Origin: Adiantum capillus-veneris
Taxonomy: Eukaryota > Streptophyta > Polypodiopsida > Polypodiales > Pteridaceae
NCBI GenBank assembly: GCA_014529385.2
Contig: CM043971.1
Location: 54,225,209-54,289,208 of the forward strand
Length of the DNA stretch: 64,000 nucleotides
Direction of reading: 5' to 3'
Shown: positions 33,102 through 44,345 of the stretch, in pieces
Numbering within the stretch: the stretch's first letter is position 1
Layout of the letters: every line of letters begins with the position of its first letter
Program-made: the position numbers and the translations under genes
Notes under the pieces: model-generated
What the model was told of the DNA's origin: nothing
What the model saw: the letters and a program-made list of their open reading frames with translations, nothing else
Database searches by the model: none

Positions 33102-34023
33102 TGTTAGCAGCAAGCCAACGAGGATACCATTTTTCGGAGTTCTCCTTGTAAAAACAATTATTATTTTGATAAATTGAGAATATTGTAACTCTTATTTTCT
33201 TGGTAAACCTTGTAATTAATGAGCCAGGGCTACAAGCTTCCACATTGTATCAGCCACTCAATTCCCAGCTTTGGTAGAACTCCATATTATTACTTTTGAC
33301 CACCCAAAAACCTTGGCTAAGGTATAAAAGCCAAATTTTGTAAGTTTTTTATAAGTTTTTGGATAAGAAATACACAGCATGAGCTAACGACGCTCACTTC
33401 TATCCTTCTTGTGCTTCCTACTCCCTCTCCGGTTGTCACGTTGCGAATGCGTTTGTTGCATTGCAACCACAGGTAAGAGCTCTACGCATTGACGTAAGCC
33501 TTCACAGTATTTCATAGCTTTTGGCGTCGCCGAACCACGGCCTAATTTCATCATAACTAGAAATTTAAACTTTTAAAATGAAAATTAAGCATAGGCAGGG
33601 TATTGGGGCATCATTGCTAAGCATTTAGATGCATTCCGGGTCGAGAACGACTAGGTCAAAAATCCACTGCTGTTAATTATCGCGATTTTGGAACTTGACC
33701 TAAAGAGGGGTTTGAGGCCATAGGCATGTGTGCTTAGGTCTTATAAACTTGTCCTAGAAGGTTTGATACGTTTGGATGTCATTTGATGCTGTAACGGATG
33801 TGATTTGCTTGCCGATGAGCGATTGGCTTTTGGTGATTTCAGTCACTTGAGTGTAGAGCTTGGATTAGATGCGAGTTGTTAGTTGTTTTCCAAGAGATTG
33901 ACAACCTCTTGTAGCCTCTATTCACTAGTCGAGTCAGCTTCGTCCCATGGTTTGACAAATTAATCGTGGTTCTCGCTAATACTGCAATAAGATAGGATGG
34001 TGAGGTTAGACATGCGTCCCACA
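33102..34023 (+). repeat. Element H 5' LTR
   Basis: 922 bp, TGTTAGCAGCAAGCC...GTCCCACA. Contains AAGGTATAAAAGCC at about 33318-33331, a good TATA box, also present in the 3' LTR (about 47039). Holds a half copy of the second palindrome (AATTATCGCGATTTTGG, about 33674). Confidence 0.9.
33320..33329 (+). promoter_or_regulatory. TATA box of the H LTR
   Basis: GGTATAAAAG, conserved in both LTRs. It lies some 140 bp upstream of the CACAGGTAAGAGC segment near 33468, which would be in the R/U5 part. Confidence 0.55.
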
Positions 34024-34027
34024 TTTT

Positions 34028-34045
34028 TGGCGCCGCGGCCAGGGA
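34028..34045 (+). other. Element H primer-binding site (tRNA-Asp type)
   Basis: TGGCGCCGCGGCCAGGGA, three mismatches from the tRNA-Asp complement. It follows a TTTT spacer after the LTR, as in element A. Confidence 0.8.
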
Positions 34046-34249
34046 TCAAAGAGACCTAAACTAGGAAAAACACGAGCGTCTTGTGTAATTGTCCTTTAAC
34101 TTCCTCTAGGTTCGCATAGAGTTCAAAACTATCTTTTAGAAACTGCATAGCTTAAGATTGTCATCTTTTGCTGTGTAGAGGTAGCTTGGAAGTAATCGTA
34201 CTTGCTAAATACCCATCCAAGAGTTTGATTTAGTATCTTCGGCTGAAAC

Positions 34250-36835
34250 TAAACTTCCATCTTGGCTAAACAATAACACTCCTATTTGGATGAGCGGAGC
34301 TTCAGAAAATGGAAGCTTAAGACGAGAGGAATGTATCTTAGAAAGGGACTGTACAGACAAAGCCTACATACCAGAACCCTTTCCAGAGCATTTATTCGAA
34401 CCATTTGAGTGGACTCAAATCTTAGCGACAATGGATGTATGCGTGAACACGTCTATGCCTACTCAATTTTGCAATGAGGATGGCTACGACATAATTCCCA
34501 TCCAAATGATGTCAGTTCTTAACATTGAAAACAAGGATGAGGAAACAAAGGACTTGGTGAAAGCTCAACAAGTCTTTTCTGACCTCTATTATGATGCAGC
34601 TGATGAGTTGGATGAACACACAGCTACCTCTGAAGATTCGGGATCCGAAAGAGAACATACGAGAGCTCAACTACTCTTAAGGGGAAGGGAGGAAAAGTTT
34701 TTTGACTTTCCAAACCAGAAATCAAGAAGACAAAAATGGTATAGAAGAAAGAGGGACACTAAAATTATGAAAGCACGACCTATGCCATCAGTCTCCAATA
34801 AAACACAATTCCTGATGCAGATAGATGCTAATGATTGTTTCAAGGACAAAATAGCTAGCAGATATCCTTCAAACGGAAACTCAAAAATGTCTCAGCCATT
34901 GAGAAAAACAAGGAAGGGTACTCACGAAGAACATCAGGATAAAAAACCACTTATGACCAGAGTCAAGCGGAAAAACAAATATCAAGAGTTGAAAAAAGCT
35001 CTAAAGGAGATATACACCACCGAAATGGAAACCACAGAAGAGGATGGTAAGGATGTAATGCATGTTCCATCCCATTACAAAAAGTATACTCTCCAACATC
35101 GAAAAATCATAATCGAACAATCGGTTAGGGAACTACGGAAACAAGGCGAGTCTTACGAAGGCCCTGAAAATGCTAAAAGGGTAGACTTGGCTGAACCAAG
35201 AGAAGAGCCTAGACCGGCTTACATTGCAAATGACCTAACACAAGAAGAAGAAAATCTTTTGCTAAGCTTGTTAAAGGAGTACCAGGATATCTTTGCTTGG
35301 TCTTAAAAGGATCTCAAGGATGTTGATCCAGAAATCAACCAACATACCATACCCATGAGAGATGATGCGAAACCAAGTAGACAGAGACCATACACTTATA
35401 ACGAAACATTTGCCAGGAAGATCAAAGAAGAGATTGAAAAACTAAAGGAAGATGAATTCATTTACGAAATTAAACACACTGATTGGGTGTCCCCAATTGT
35501 GGTAGTACCTAAGAAGAATGGGAAATTACGAGTGTGCGTTAATCTCAAAAAAGTGAATGCAGCTACCATTAGAGACAACTTTCCTCTTCCGATAACGGAG
35601 CACGTTTTAGAACTAGTGGTAGGAAAAGAAGCTTACATCTTCCTAGATGGCTTTTCGGGATACAATCAAATTTTGGTTGACCCAAAAGATTAGCATAAAG
35701 CTGCTTTTGCAATAGAATGGGGTATATTTGCATATCGGGTTATGTCGTTTGGGTTAAATAATGCTCCAGCCACATTTCAGAGATTGATGAGCCATGCTTT
35801 CAAAGAGTATCTTCGGAAATTCTTGGAAGTATACATGGATGATTTATGTGTACATTCGTCAATCCGAGCTGATCATTTTGAACACCTCAAAAAGGTATTC
35901 GAGAAATGTAGACTTTACAGGATTTGCTTAAACCTAGAAAAGTGCACATTCATGGGAAGTATACATGGATGATTTATGTGTACATTTGTCAATCCGAGCT
36001 GATCATTTTGAACACCTCAAAAAGGTATTCGAGAAATGTAGACTTTACATACAGGATTTGCTTAAACCTGGAAAAGTGCACATTCATGGGAAAACAAGGG
36101 AAAATCCTTGGACACATAGTGTCTAAAAATTTCATAGCTACCGATATTGAAAAGATTCATGTCATTGCTAATTTGCCTAGACCAACAACAGTTAAAGGGG
36201 TACAAGCCTTCATGGGACATTGTGGATATTATCGACAGTTCATCTACATGTCTGCTATAATTGCAAAACCCATGTATAGCTTGATTACGCACTTTGAATG
36301 GACTGAGGCATGTGAAGAATCCTTTAGGAAGCTTAAGCAAGCTCTCACCTCAGCTCCAATATTGAAAGCACTTGATTGGGATAAGGTATTCCACGTACAC
36401 GTAGATGCTTCAAAATTTGCTATTGGTTGTATACTAGCCCAACCAGAAGATGGGAAGATTGACTTTCCTATTTCTTATGCTAGCCGACAATTAAATATGG
36501 CAGAAAATAATTACACCACCACTGAAAGAGAAGGACTAGGAATGATCTATGCCGTTAAAAAGTATAGACATTACCTATTGGCCAACAAGTTTGTGTTCTT
36601 TGTAGACCACCAAGATTTGTTATATTTGGTCAACAAGCCATGCATCACAAGAAGAATAGTGAGATGGTTCATCATTCTTCTCGAATTTGATTTCACTGTG
36701 ATTTTAAAAAAAGGCACTACACATCAACGAGCAGATCATTTTTCCAGGATTGTTTCAGGGGAATCACCTAAAGGGGTAGATGATGATCTACCAGATGCCT
36801 ATTTGTTCTCTATGGAAATGATACCTAGATGGTAA
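34250..36835 (+). pseudogene. Element H: reverse transcriptase and RNase H
   Basis: Homology to G begins at LPSWLNNNTPIW (about 34255), directly after a short leader. A 338-codon ORF (34290-35306) is a linker region matching G 54660-55000. RT follows a stop at 35304: WVSPIVVVPKKNGKLRVCVN, FLDGFSGYNQ, FGLNNAPATFQRLM, VYMDDLCVHS. A stop lies at 35690. A 130-bp tandem duplication (35828-35957 / 35958-36091) repeats the YMDD segment and shifts the frame. Downstream are GKILGHIVS and AFMGHCGYYRQFI, then RNase H (FHVHVDASKFAIGCILAQ, TTEREGLGMIYAVKKYRHYL, RADHFSRI). Catalytic YMDD is present but the protein is broken. Confidence 0.9.
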
Positions 36836-37210
36836 AAAAAAATTGTGTCATTGATGACAATAGCTCAAGTGGATTCACCACTTCCTATCACAGTTGATTT
36901 AATCGAGCAATCGGCTATGTATCAATTACTAGCTGGGAGGCTATATAAAATAAATCGAGAAGGGATATTTCTTTTATGCATCAACCCTAAAGAAAGGGAT
37001 CCGTACCTAAGTCAAGCACATGTTACCATAGTAGAACTTCACTTTGCGGAAGACCAAACTATGCAATGAATCTTAAGACTTAGAGTATTTTGGCCGACTA
37101 TGAGGAGAGATGTTCGATCTTTTGTAAAAGATTGCCCTCAATGTTGGAAAAAACTACCTATTCCTCATGTAACATTGTTCCAAATGTCAACTGTCCCTAA
37201 GTGGAGTAAG
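36836..37210 (+). pseudogene. Element H: first (extra) integrase-type zinc domain
   Basis: YQLLAGRLYKINREGIFLLC, then SQAHVTIVELHFAEDQ, a stop at 37067, then LRVFWPTMRRDVRSFVKDC and CPQCWKK. This has the H-H-C-C spacing of an integrase zinc-binding domain (H.{5,6}H ... W[PW] ... CxxC). It lies about 370 bp upstream of a second complete copy, which directly precedes the integrase core. G has the same arrangement. Confidence 0.7.
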
Positions 37211-38458
37211 TAGTTGGTTACTTACTTATCGAACCGAACATTTCCTGAGGATATGAGTAAACGCTATCAAAGAGCAGCTGAAACGGACGCAAGAGACTAT
37301 GCTCTCATTGGGAACCAATTGTATCGGAGAGGTAAGGATCAACATTTGCGTCTTTGTGCAAATGAAAATGAGTATATTCCGATTATAGAACAAGCACATG
37401 CTGGATTAGCTGGAGGTCACTTTTCTAGTGAGACCACCGCAAGAGCAATCTTGATGGCACGCATATAGTGGCCAACACTTTTTGCAGATGCCAAAGAATA
37501 TGTTCAAAGGTGTGATGCTTGTCAACGAGAAAAAATGCCAACACGAGTAGACAGCATGCCCTTAAGACCAATGATGGGGGCTAGAGCCTTCACAAAATGG
37601 GGTATAGATTTTGTTGGACCGATACAGCCACCTGCTTATAGAACCCAAGCTCAATATATCATTGTAGCTACAGACTATTTGACCAAGTGGGCCGAGGCTA
37701 AGCAACCCAAAAGAATGATGCCAGAACCACTACTGCATTCTTATATGAGTATGTATTTGTAAGGTATGGACTGCCAATAGATATTGTCAGGCAGTGATCG
37801 GGGAACTCATTTCCTCAATGAGGTAATAGAGTATTTACTTAATGAGTTTATGGTTATCCATAACAAATCAGCTCCCTATCACCCACAAGCAAACGGACAA
37901 GCTGAGCATACGAATAAAATTCTTAGCTCAGTACTGACCAAAGTGGTTAGTTCAGGAAGGACAGACTGGGAAATGAATCTCCATGCTGCTCTATGGGCTT
38001 ATCGAGTTTCATTCAAAACGGCTTTAAATGCTACACCCTTTAACCTTGTTTATGGTCTTAATGTCATACTGCCAATAGAATTTCTATTGCCGACCTTAAG
38101 GGTAGCACAAACTCTTGAGTGGACTGGACATGAATTGTCAAAAAGACTTGAAGATTTGGAAAAGCTAGACGAGCAAAGGTTAACTGCTGTAGCTCATATC
38201 TATGCACAAAAGAGGAAACAAAAACAGTTTTTTGATTCCCACTTAATCACCAAAATTTTCAAGAAAGGGGACTTAGTTCTAGTCTATTCCCTTAAGCAAC
38301 ACATTTCCAAGTTTAAGAAAAAGAGAAATGGACCATTTATCATTGAAGATGTATCTCCAATTGGAGCAGTAAAATTGTCAACCTTAGATGGTGAACCAAC
38401 GGCTAATTGGATTAGTGCATGTCGTTTAAAGAAATACAATTTTGCCACTAACCAATGA
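37211..38458 (+). pseudogene. Element H: integrase
   Basis: Zinc domain: IEQAHAGLAGGHFSSETTA, WPTLFADAKEYVQRC, DACQREK (stop at 37466). Core: FTKWGIDFVGPI (first Asp), YLTKWAEAK, a frame break near 37765, SDRGTHFLNEVIEYLL (second Asp), YHPQANGQAEHTNKIL (catalytic Glu). C-terminal: TPFNLVYGLNVILPIEF and a GPF/Y-like module, KFKKKRNGPFIIEDVSP, to the stop at 38456. DDE residues are kept. The stops make it non-functional. Confidence 0.9.
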
Positions 38459-39041
38459 ATTGCTAGAGAGAATGCATGCAACCAAACAAAGGAAGATGAA
38501 GCAACAATAGGTTATTGATGAAACCCAGGAGGAGGCTAGGCTTTGGGTACTCAAGCATAAAGCTGCTCTCAAGAATCAACAGATACCAATTCCCATCAAC
38601 ACTTTGAAACTAGATCATCAACAATGGGAATTACCTAAAGACACATTTTCAACAGATGATGACTGGTTAGATGGAATGGATCTGCGCAACAAGAATCCAA
38701 CTCCAACATTGGGAGTAGTCAACTTAAACGTGGTAGTACATGGATGTTCATGTTTGCATCCGTTTGTATGCTTGTGAGATGAACACATGAATGAGACGAT
38801 GATTCTTGGCATTCCTTGGATGCGTATTTACAAGGAAGAACCAGATTGGGATACGAATCAGCTAAAGCTATCACTTAAAGGAGGGCAACTCATTGTTCCT
38901 ATTGCACCAAGCAAAGAGGAATGGAAAAGATGCAATTAGAGGACCAATCCACGAAGTAAATCTTCTCCATCCCCTCGACAAACAAATTCTACAAGTAGCA
39001 TGCAAGGAGTCAGGCAAATTTGGGTACCAAAGGCACAACTT
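38459..39041 (+). pseudogene. Element H: post-integrase protease-like module, copy 1 (internally deleted)
   Basis: Starts at the end of integrase (ATGAATTGCTAGAGAGAATG) and runs to CCAAAGGCACAACTTGT, where the Penelope-like fragment begins. Compared with copies 2 and 3 it lacks the DTG segment: it jumps from GATGGAATGGATCTGCGCA to the TTGGGAGTAGTCAACTT block. The LGIPWMR.YKE...DTNQLKLSLKGGQ part is kept. Confidence 0.65.
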
Positions 39042-40751
39042 GTAAGATAAAAACGTAAGAAAGCGTGCGAAACGACTCCAAGTATAGAAAGAAAAAAGAC
39101 GGTGGGACGTTGAAGAACCTTGAAGTAGATAGGGATACACGGGAAGGTTAAAGGGTGATTAAGGTAAAAAAGGGTGGGACACCAAACGCTTTTCGCTCAT
39201 ACTAAGCTCATCAGTGGTGTGAGATTTCATATACAAAAGAAGGAGGTGAATGGGGATTTTATAGAGGGGCAGCTTGAGGTGGATTTTGGGAGGGAAAACA
39301 AGGGAGTTAATGGTAGTGTACAAATGTACATAGGGAAAGAGTTAGGGTGGAAGAGTTTAGGGACAAGTGGGTTAATGGTAATGTACGAAAGTACAAAGGG
39401 AAAGAGTTGGGGTAGACATGTTGTACCCAATAGAGTTATGTTTTTTGGGGATGATGGTGATTTGATAACCAAGTTAGTGGGGAGATAGAGGGTGAAGAGA
39501 AAGGTCTAGATTTAGGGAAAAATTAAAGGGTAGGGGTATCCAAAAAACAAAGATTTCCAATTATTTATTTGTCGAAGGTGTGTGGCAAGCCAAAAAGGAA
39601 AACGTGTAGCTCATTCAAAGATTTATGTGAGTCTACTGGGGTGGTGCAAGGTATGTACAAGCAGGCTATGGAGGTTGGGCCAAGAGGTCGAGCAGATGGT
39701 AGGTCTAGGTAGAAGTGAGAGTGAGGGGTTGTATTGGAAAGCCGAAGCGATAGGGTTGCTGATACAAAGGGAGGGTGATAGCCTTCTTGTGCAAGGAGTG
39801 AAAGGTAACTTGAATGTTATGGGGGGTGGTTTTTTAACTCGAAGGGTGGGCTCCATGAGGGAGGTGCGATTCTGATAGGTGACTTTTTTGAACACATAAA
39901 GAAGAAATCCTTGTGGATATCCTTTGGCCCTAAGGCGGTAGTAGAAGAGATTGCGGATAGCAATGAAACCTTCCAAGGAGCTCTCTCTAATGATAAACCT
40001 TTTGAGTTCAGCAATAATAAATGCCACTTTTAAGTGTGTAGGGTGCCACAAGATCCAGGGGATGTAGCTATAAGCATTTAAGGGTTTTTGATGGCAGCGA
40101 GAGTCCAAAAGGCTTAAGGAGGCAAACTTTGCTCCTTTAAAAAATCCTATGTCAAGGATAGTGGCATGGTTGGGAGAGATGTGGCTAGCGATTTTAATGT
40201 GATCTTGAAGTGGTTTCCCATAATCATTCAGACAAGAGGTCAGGGACGCCCTAGAGCCAATCCATAGCCCAAAGGCATCATCTATATACCGCTTGAAGTA
40301 GAGAAGGTTAGTACTACTCAAAAGAGAGGAAGAGGCTTCCTAATGGCATACGAAGAGGCATGCATATACTACGGCAAAGTTGGAGCCCAATAGCAGTGCC
40401 TTTGACTTGTTTCCAAAATTTTCCTTTGAAAGTAATGTAGTGGTGTGACAAGATGAGCGCTGCAAGCGAAAGGATAAAGTGTGTTTTGACAGGGTCAAAA
40501 TGGGTAGAAATGGAGGCTTTGAGAGATGCAAGGCCATGCTTGATTGGGATACTAGGGTAGAGGGCCTCAATATCAAAGGTGAAGAGTAGGGTATTAGGTG
40601 GGAGTGTGAGTTTGTTAAGGTCTTGAATGAGGGTGAGAGAGTTTTTAAGATTTTGTTTAAAGGTGAGGAGGATAGGAAAAAGCTTGAAGTGAAGCCAAAT
40701 GGACGCTTTTTCAAAGATATAACCTTTATAGGAACAAATAGGCCAAGGTTA
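39042..40751 (-). mobile_element. Penelope-like retroelement fragment inside H
   Basis: Interrupts H between the end of protease-like copy 1 and a spacer that recurs at 44008. On the minus strand it encodes the RT of a Penelope-like element. No GIY-YIG endonuclease motif is seen toward 39042. A short repeat (GGGTTAATGGTA... with TGTACGAAAGTACAAAGGGA) lies at about 39300-39420. No terminal repeats or duplication identified. Confidence 0.75.
39550..40640 (-). pseudogene. Penelope-like reverse transcriptase, C-terminal two thirds
   Basis: Minus strand. Motif A: FTFDIEALYPSIPIKHGLA (about 40580). Motif B: WKQVKGTAIGLQL (about 40400). A frame shift near 40330, then motif C: YFKRYIDDAFGLW (about 40300). 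The Penelope-type tail follows: LNAYSYIPWILWHPTHLKVA, AELKRFIIRESS and RLRAKGYPQGFL. These HP..LK and RL..RGYP features separate it from LTR and LINE RTs. At least one frame shift; the N-terminus is missing. Penelope-like elements are scarce in plants. Confidence 0.8.
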
Positions 40752-41127
40752 TGAACAACTTTTCTTGATGAAATCACCTCATAATTCATACCCAAGGTCT
40801 ATACCATGCCTAGAACCAGCCTATGCCAAAAAAATGTCAATATTGGAAGAAAAATTAATAATCGTGATTATTTACTTTTTGGCCAAAATGGGGCAATTTG
40901 GATATTTTGCCATCATACATCCAAAGAGCATGTTGAGATAAGCCCACTAGCCAGTTTTGAGTCAATTTGGATTTCAAAATCTCAAATTTCCTTTATATCT
41001 ACTGTTTCAGAGACCTAAAGCCGAAATCTGGTACCATTTTCACCCTGTACTTTCAAATGATCCCATTTTTCCCTCAGAGCATGTAATTGGCACGTACTTC
41101 AAGCCTATAAATCCAAGTTTGCTACTA
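40752..41127 (+). repeat. Element H internal spacer repeat, copy 1
   Basis: GGTTATGAACAACTTTTCTT to GAGCATGTAATTG; recurs at 44008-44349 with few changes. Contains the second palindrome (AATAATCGTGATTATT, about 40855-40875). Confidence 0.85.
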
Positions 41128-42111
41128 ACCAATGAATTGCTAGAGAGAATGCATGCAACCAAACAAAGGAAGATGAAGTGACAGCAAGTTACTGATGAAG
41201 CCCAGAAGGAGGCTAGACTTTGGGTACTCAAGCATAAAGCTGCTCTCAAGAATCAACAGATACCGATTCCCATCAACACTTTGAAACTAGATGATCAACA
41301 ATGGGAGTTACCTAAAGACAGAGTTTCAACAGATGACGACTGGTTAGATGGAATGGATCTGCGCATCAAAGTACAACTCAACATTCATAGCACCAATGCT
41401 TTGGTAGACACATGAGCTAGAGTAAATGCAGTCAGTTATTCCACATACAGGAAAGCAACAAGTCAAGCATTGACCACAGGAATAACAACAATCAAAGGAT
41501 GTAACAAGAATCCAACTCCAACATTGGGAGTAGTCAACTTAAACATGGTAGTACATGGATGTTCATGTCCGCATCCATTTGTATGCTTGCGAGATGAACA
41601 CATGAATGAGACGATGATTATTGGCATTCCTTGGATGCGTACTTACAAGGAAGTACCAGATTGGGATACGAATCAGCTAAAGCTATCACTTAAAGGAGGG
41701 CAACTCATTGTTCCTATTGCACCAAGCAAAGAGGAATGGAAAAGATGCAATCAGAGGACCAATCCACGAAGTAAATCTTCTCCATCCCCTCGACAAACAA
41801 ATGCTACAAGTAGCATGCAAGGAGTTAGGCAAATTTGGGTACCAAAGGCACAACTTGTGGATAAACCAAATCAGATATGGGTGCCTAAAATTTCACCAAA
41901 GAGACAGAAGACAGTTCCAAGGATTCGAGCACAGAATCGAGCATCTATGAACAAGGAACCTAACATGAAAAAGCTTTGGAAGAAAAGAAGTGCTTATCTT
42001 CTCCACACAACGCAAAACCAATCAAACAGTGGCGAGTTAAGTCTCAACAGACTCTCAAAAACCAAGCAGACCGAGATACGAATGGCGAGAAAAAGCTTGA
42101 CAACCGTCTAA
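41128..42111 (+). pseudogene. Element H: post-integrase protease-like module, copy 2, with W-V-P-K repeats
   Basis: Starts with a repeat of the integrase end (TACTAACCAATGAATTGCT). LRIKVQLNIHSTNALVDT, then a stop where Gly is expected, then ARVNAVSYSTYRKA; the retropepsin-like flap half GVVNLNMVVHGCS; and MIIGIPWMRTYKEVPDWDTN. Two WVPK motifs (RQIWVPKAQL, NQIWVPKISPK) follow, then a Lys/Arg/Gln/Asn-rich tail to 42111. The order is that of a retropepsin, but it stands after integrase. Confidence 0.65.
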
Positions 42112-42112
42112 A

Positions 42113-42409
42113 GTGCTCCCAGCAGCTCAAGCAATCAACGTGCTTAAACACCCTGATGGTACTATCAAACAGAGAGCACAAAGGCTACAAGATTTTCTCT
42201 TTGGAAGACATCAACACCAAACCTCGACATCGGAAACCCTTGAGTTATTTACTCAAGACCCAGCTCTTGCACAACATATTGAGTTGAATTGCATTGATCT
42301 CCATACCATGGTAGATCCAATCATGGCTATGCATAGACACAATTTTTCGATCCATGCACGCAGTCGTCCCGGAGAACGCCATCTAGGAGGGGTGGAAGGG
42401 TACTACTAA
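42113..42409 (+). CDS. Element H: unrecognised 98-codon ORF after the protease-like module
   Basis: Open frame (VLPAAQAINVLKHPDGTIKQ, LQDFLFGRHQ, ELNCIDLHTMVDPIMAMHRH). Codon use and composition look coding. It probably continues the module before it in another frame. No family recognised. Real translation is doubtful in a decayed element. Confidence 0.3.
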   Translation: MLPAAQAINVLKHPDGTIKQRAQRLQDFLFGRHQHQTSTSETLELFTQDPALAQHIELNCIDLHTMVDPIMAMHRHNFSIHARSRPGERHLGGVEGYY

Positions 42410-44007
42410 ATACTAAGTAATTAAGGGCAATGTTTGAAGAGGGAGGAAAAAATTTCATGTTAACGTGTGATTTTTTGCAAAATTACCTAATAATGCTCTT
42501 ATAATTCATTAACAAGGAAAAATTCACTCATAATATCTTCCCGATGAGTGTAAATAGTGTATATACTATCAGAAAATCATCAAAAATAGTCCTTTTTGGG
42601 TATTTTTCATCATTTTTGTTGAAAAGGAGGGTTAAAAATGGAGAAATCCAACAAAAAACAATAAAGTTGTGTTTTTCAAGGGATTTTCTTAATTATTGGA
42701 TATTCACTTTTTTTTTTTTTAAGAGCATTTTTCTATTTTCTTTGATTTTTTCAAATAAAAAGGTCAAAAATTAATAATAAATAGCAGGAAAGCTCAGATG
42801 GAAAAATGAAAGACACGATAGTGATAAAAAAGACAAGCACAAAAATTTTCAACGAAATCAAAAGATGGAAGCGGGAAGGCCAAATTAGGCGGCCAAGCCT
42901 ACTTTTGCAAAATTCTTGCAGAATGAGCTACAGGAATCCGATTTTGGATATTTTTGAGCTTAACATAGATTTCACGGCCTAATAGGACTAACGGGGGAAT
43001 TTGGGGAAAATTGGTTCGGGAAGTCTAGGTATAAATATCCAGCCTAAGCTAAAACCACCTCATTTCCACTTGGAGCCTTTGCAGAGAGAGCATTTTGGCT
43101 TTTTTCGTGCGTCATTTCCGGAGCCCACAGTTGACCTTTTTCAGCGCCGTCTCACACGAGACATGAGGGATAAGTTCCTTACTAATCAATGATACATTTT
43201 GTACGGCCGGTAGCTAGTCTAAAGCCCTATAAAAAACCCTAGAAGCCGAGCAGTGCACGAAGACCTACGACCTAAAAGTGACCATAGCGGCCTGCCAGCT
43301 TGACCAAATCAGATGGGATTTGAACCATAGCATGCCCTAACAATATAGAACCATTCTATACCATCAGATGATCATTTGGCTGGGGTCAAGGGGGTCCCCA
43401 ATATAGAATTAGGGTTTTTTGGAAAAGGCCAAAATTCCGACATGACTCCACAAATGGCTTGCTAATGAGGTTCATATACAGTGTATATGATTGGTTTGGA
43501 GAAATCCATCAAGTAAAGCCCTCGAAAAGCGGAAAACGGATCGAAGGTCACAAAGCATCAAATTCGACATACGAGGCTAAACTGACTCCAAATGAGCTAA
43601 AATTGGATAGGTAGCTTCACGACGAGGTTACAGACAAGTCCAAAGCCTCAAAGTTGACCGACCAACCTAACAGACAGAGTATCACAAAAAAACGGTGCTT
43701 TCAGAGTCGACAGAGCACAAAGTGATGCCGGCATGACCAAACTTGACCAAATTCAATTTAGGACTTGTATTAGGTGTATGAAACATATTCATGTCAAAAT
43801 TTATGTGAAATGCAAAGTTTTTGTCACTGTTGTAAATAATCGCGATTATTTACTTTTGCAACATTTTTGCTTGGAAATTGTCAATTCACCTCACCTATCA
43901 TGTGTACACACCTATTACATGCCAAAAATAAAATATGAGCTAAAATGACCACCCTTTACTTGCAAAATTGCCAAAAAACGCAAAGAAGTCTGTGTAAGCC
44001 AAAATTT
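42410..44007 (+). other. Element H spacer
   Basis: Non-coding, A/T-rich. Contains a TATA-like GGTATAAATATCC at about 43028 followed by a T-rich stretch, and at 43832-43853 the best copy of the second palindrome: TAAATAATCGCGATTATTTA, extended by one complementary base each side. A promoter for ORF3 here is possible but unsupported. Confidence 0.5.
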
Positions 44008-44345
44008 GGGTTATGAACAACTTTTCTTGATGCAAATCACCTCATAATTCATACCCAAGGTCTATACCACACCTAGAACCAGTCTATGCCAAAAAATGTC
44101 AATATTGGAAGAAAAGTTAATAATCGCGATTATTTACTTTTTGGCCAAAATGGGGCAATTTGGATATTTTGTCATCATACATCCAAAGACCATGTTGAGA
44201 TAAGCCCACTACCCAGTTTTGAGTCAATTTGGATGTCAAAATCTCAAATTTCCTTTATATCTACTATTTCAGAGACCTAAAGCCAAAATCTGGTACCATT
44301 TTCACCCTGTACATTCAAATGATCCCATTTTTCCCTCAGAGCATG
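44008..44345 (+). repeat. Element H internal spacer repeat, copy 2
   Basis: Same as 40752-41090. Palindrome copy at 44116-44137. Confidence 0.85.
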
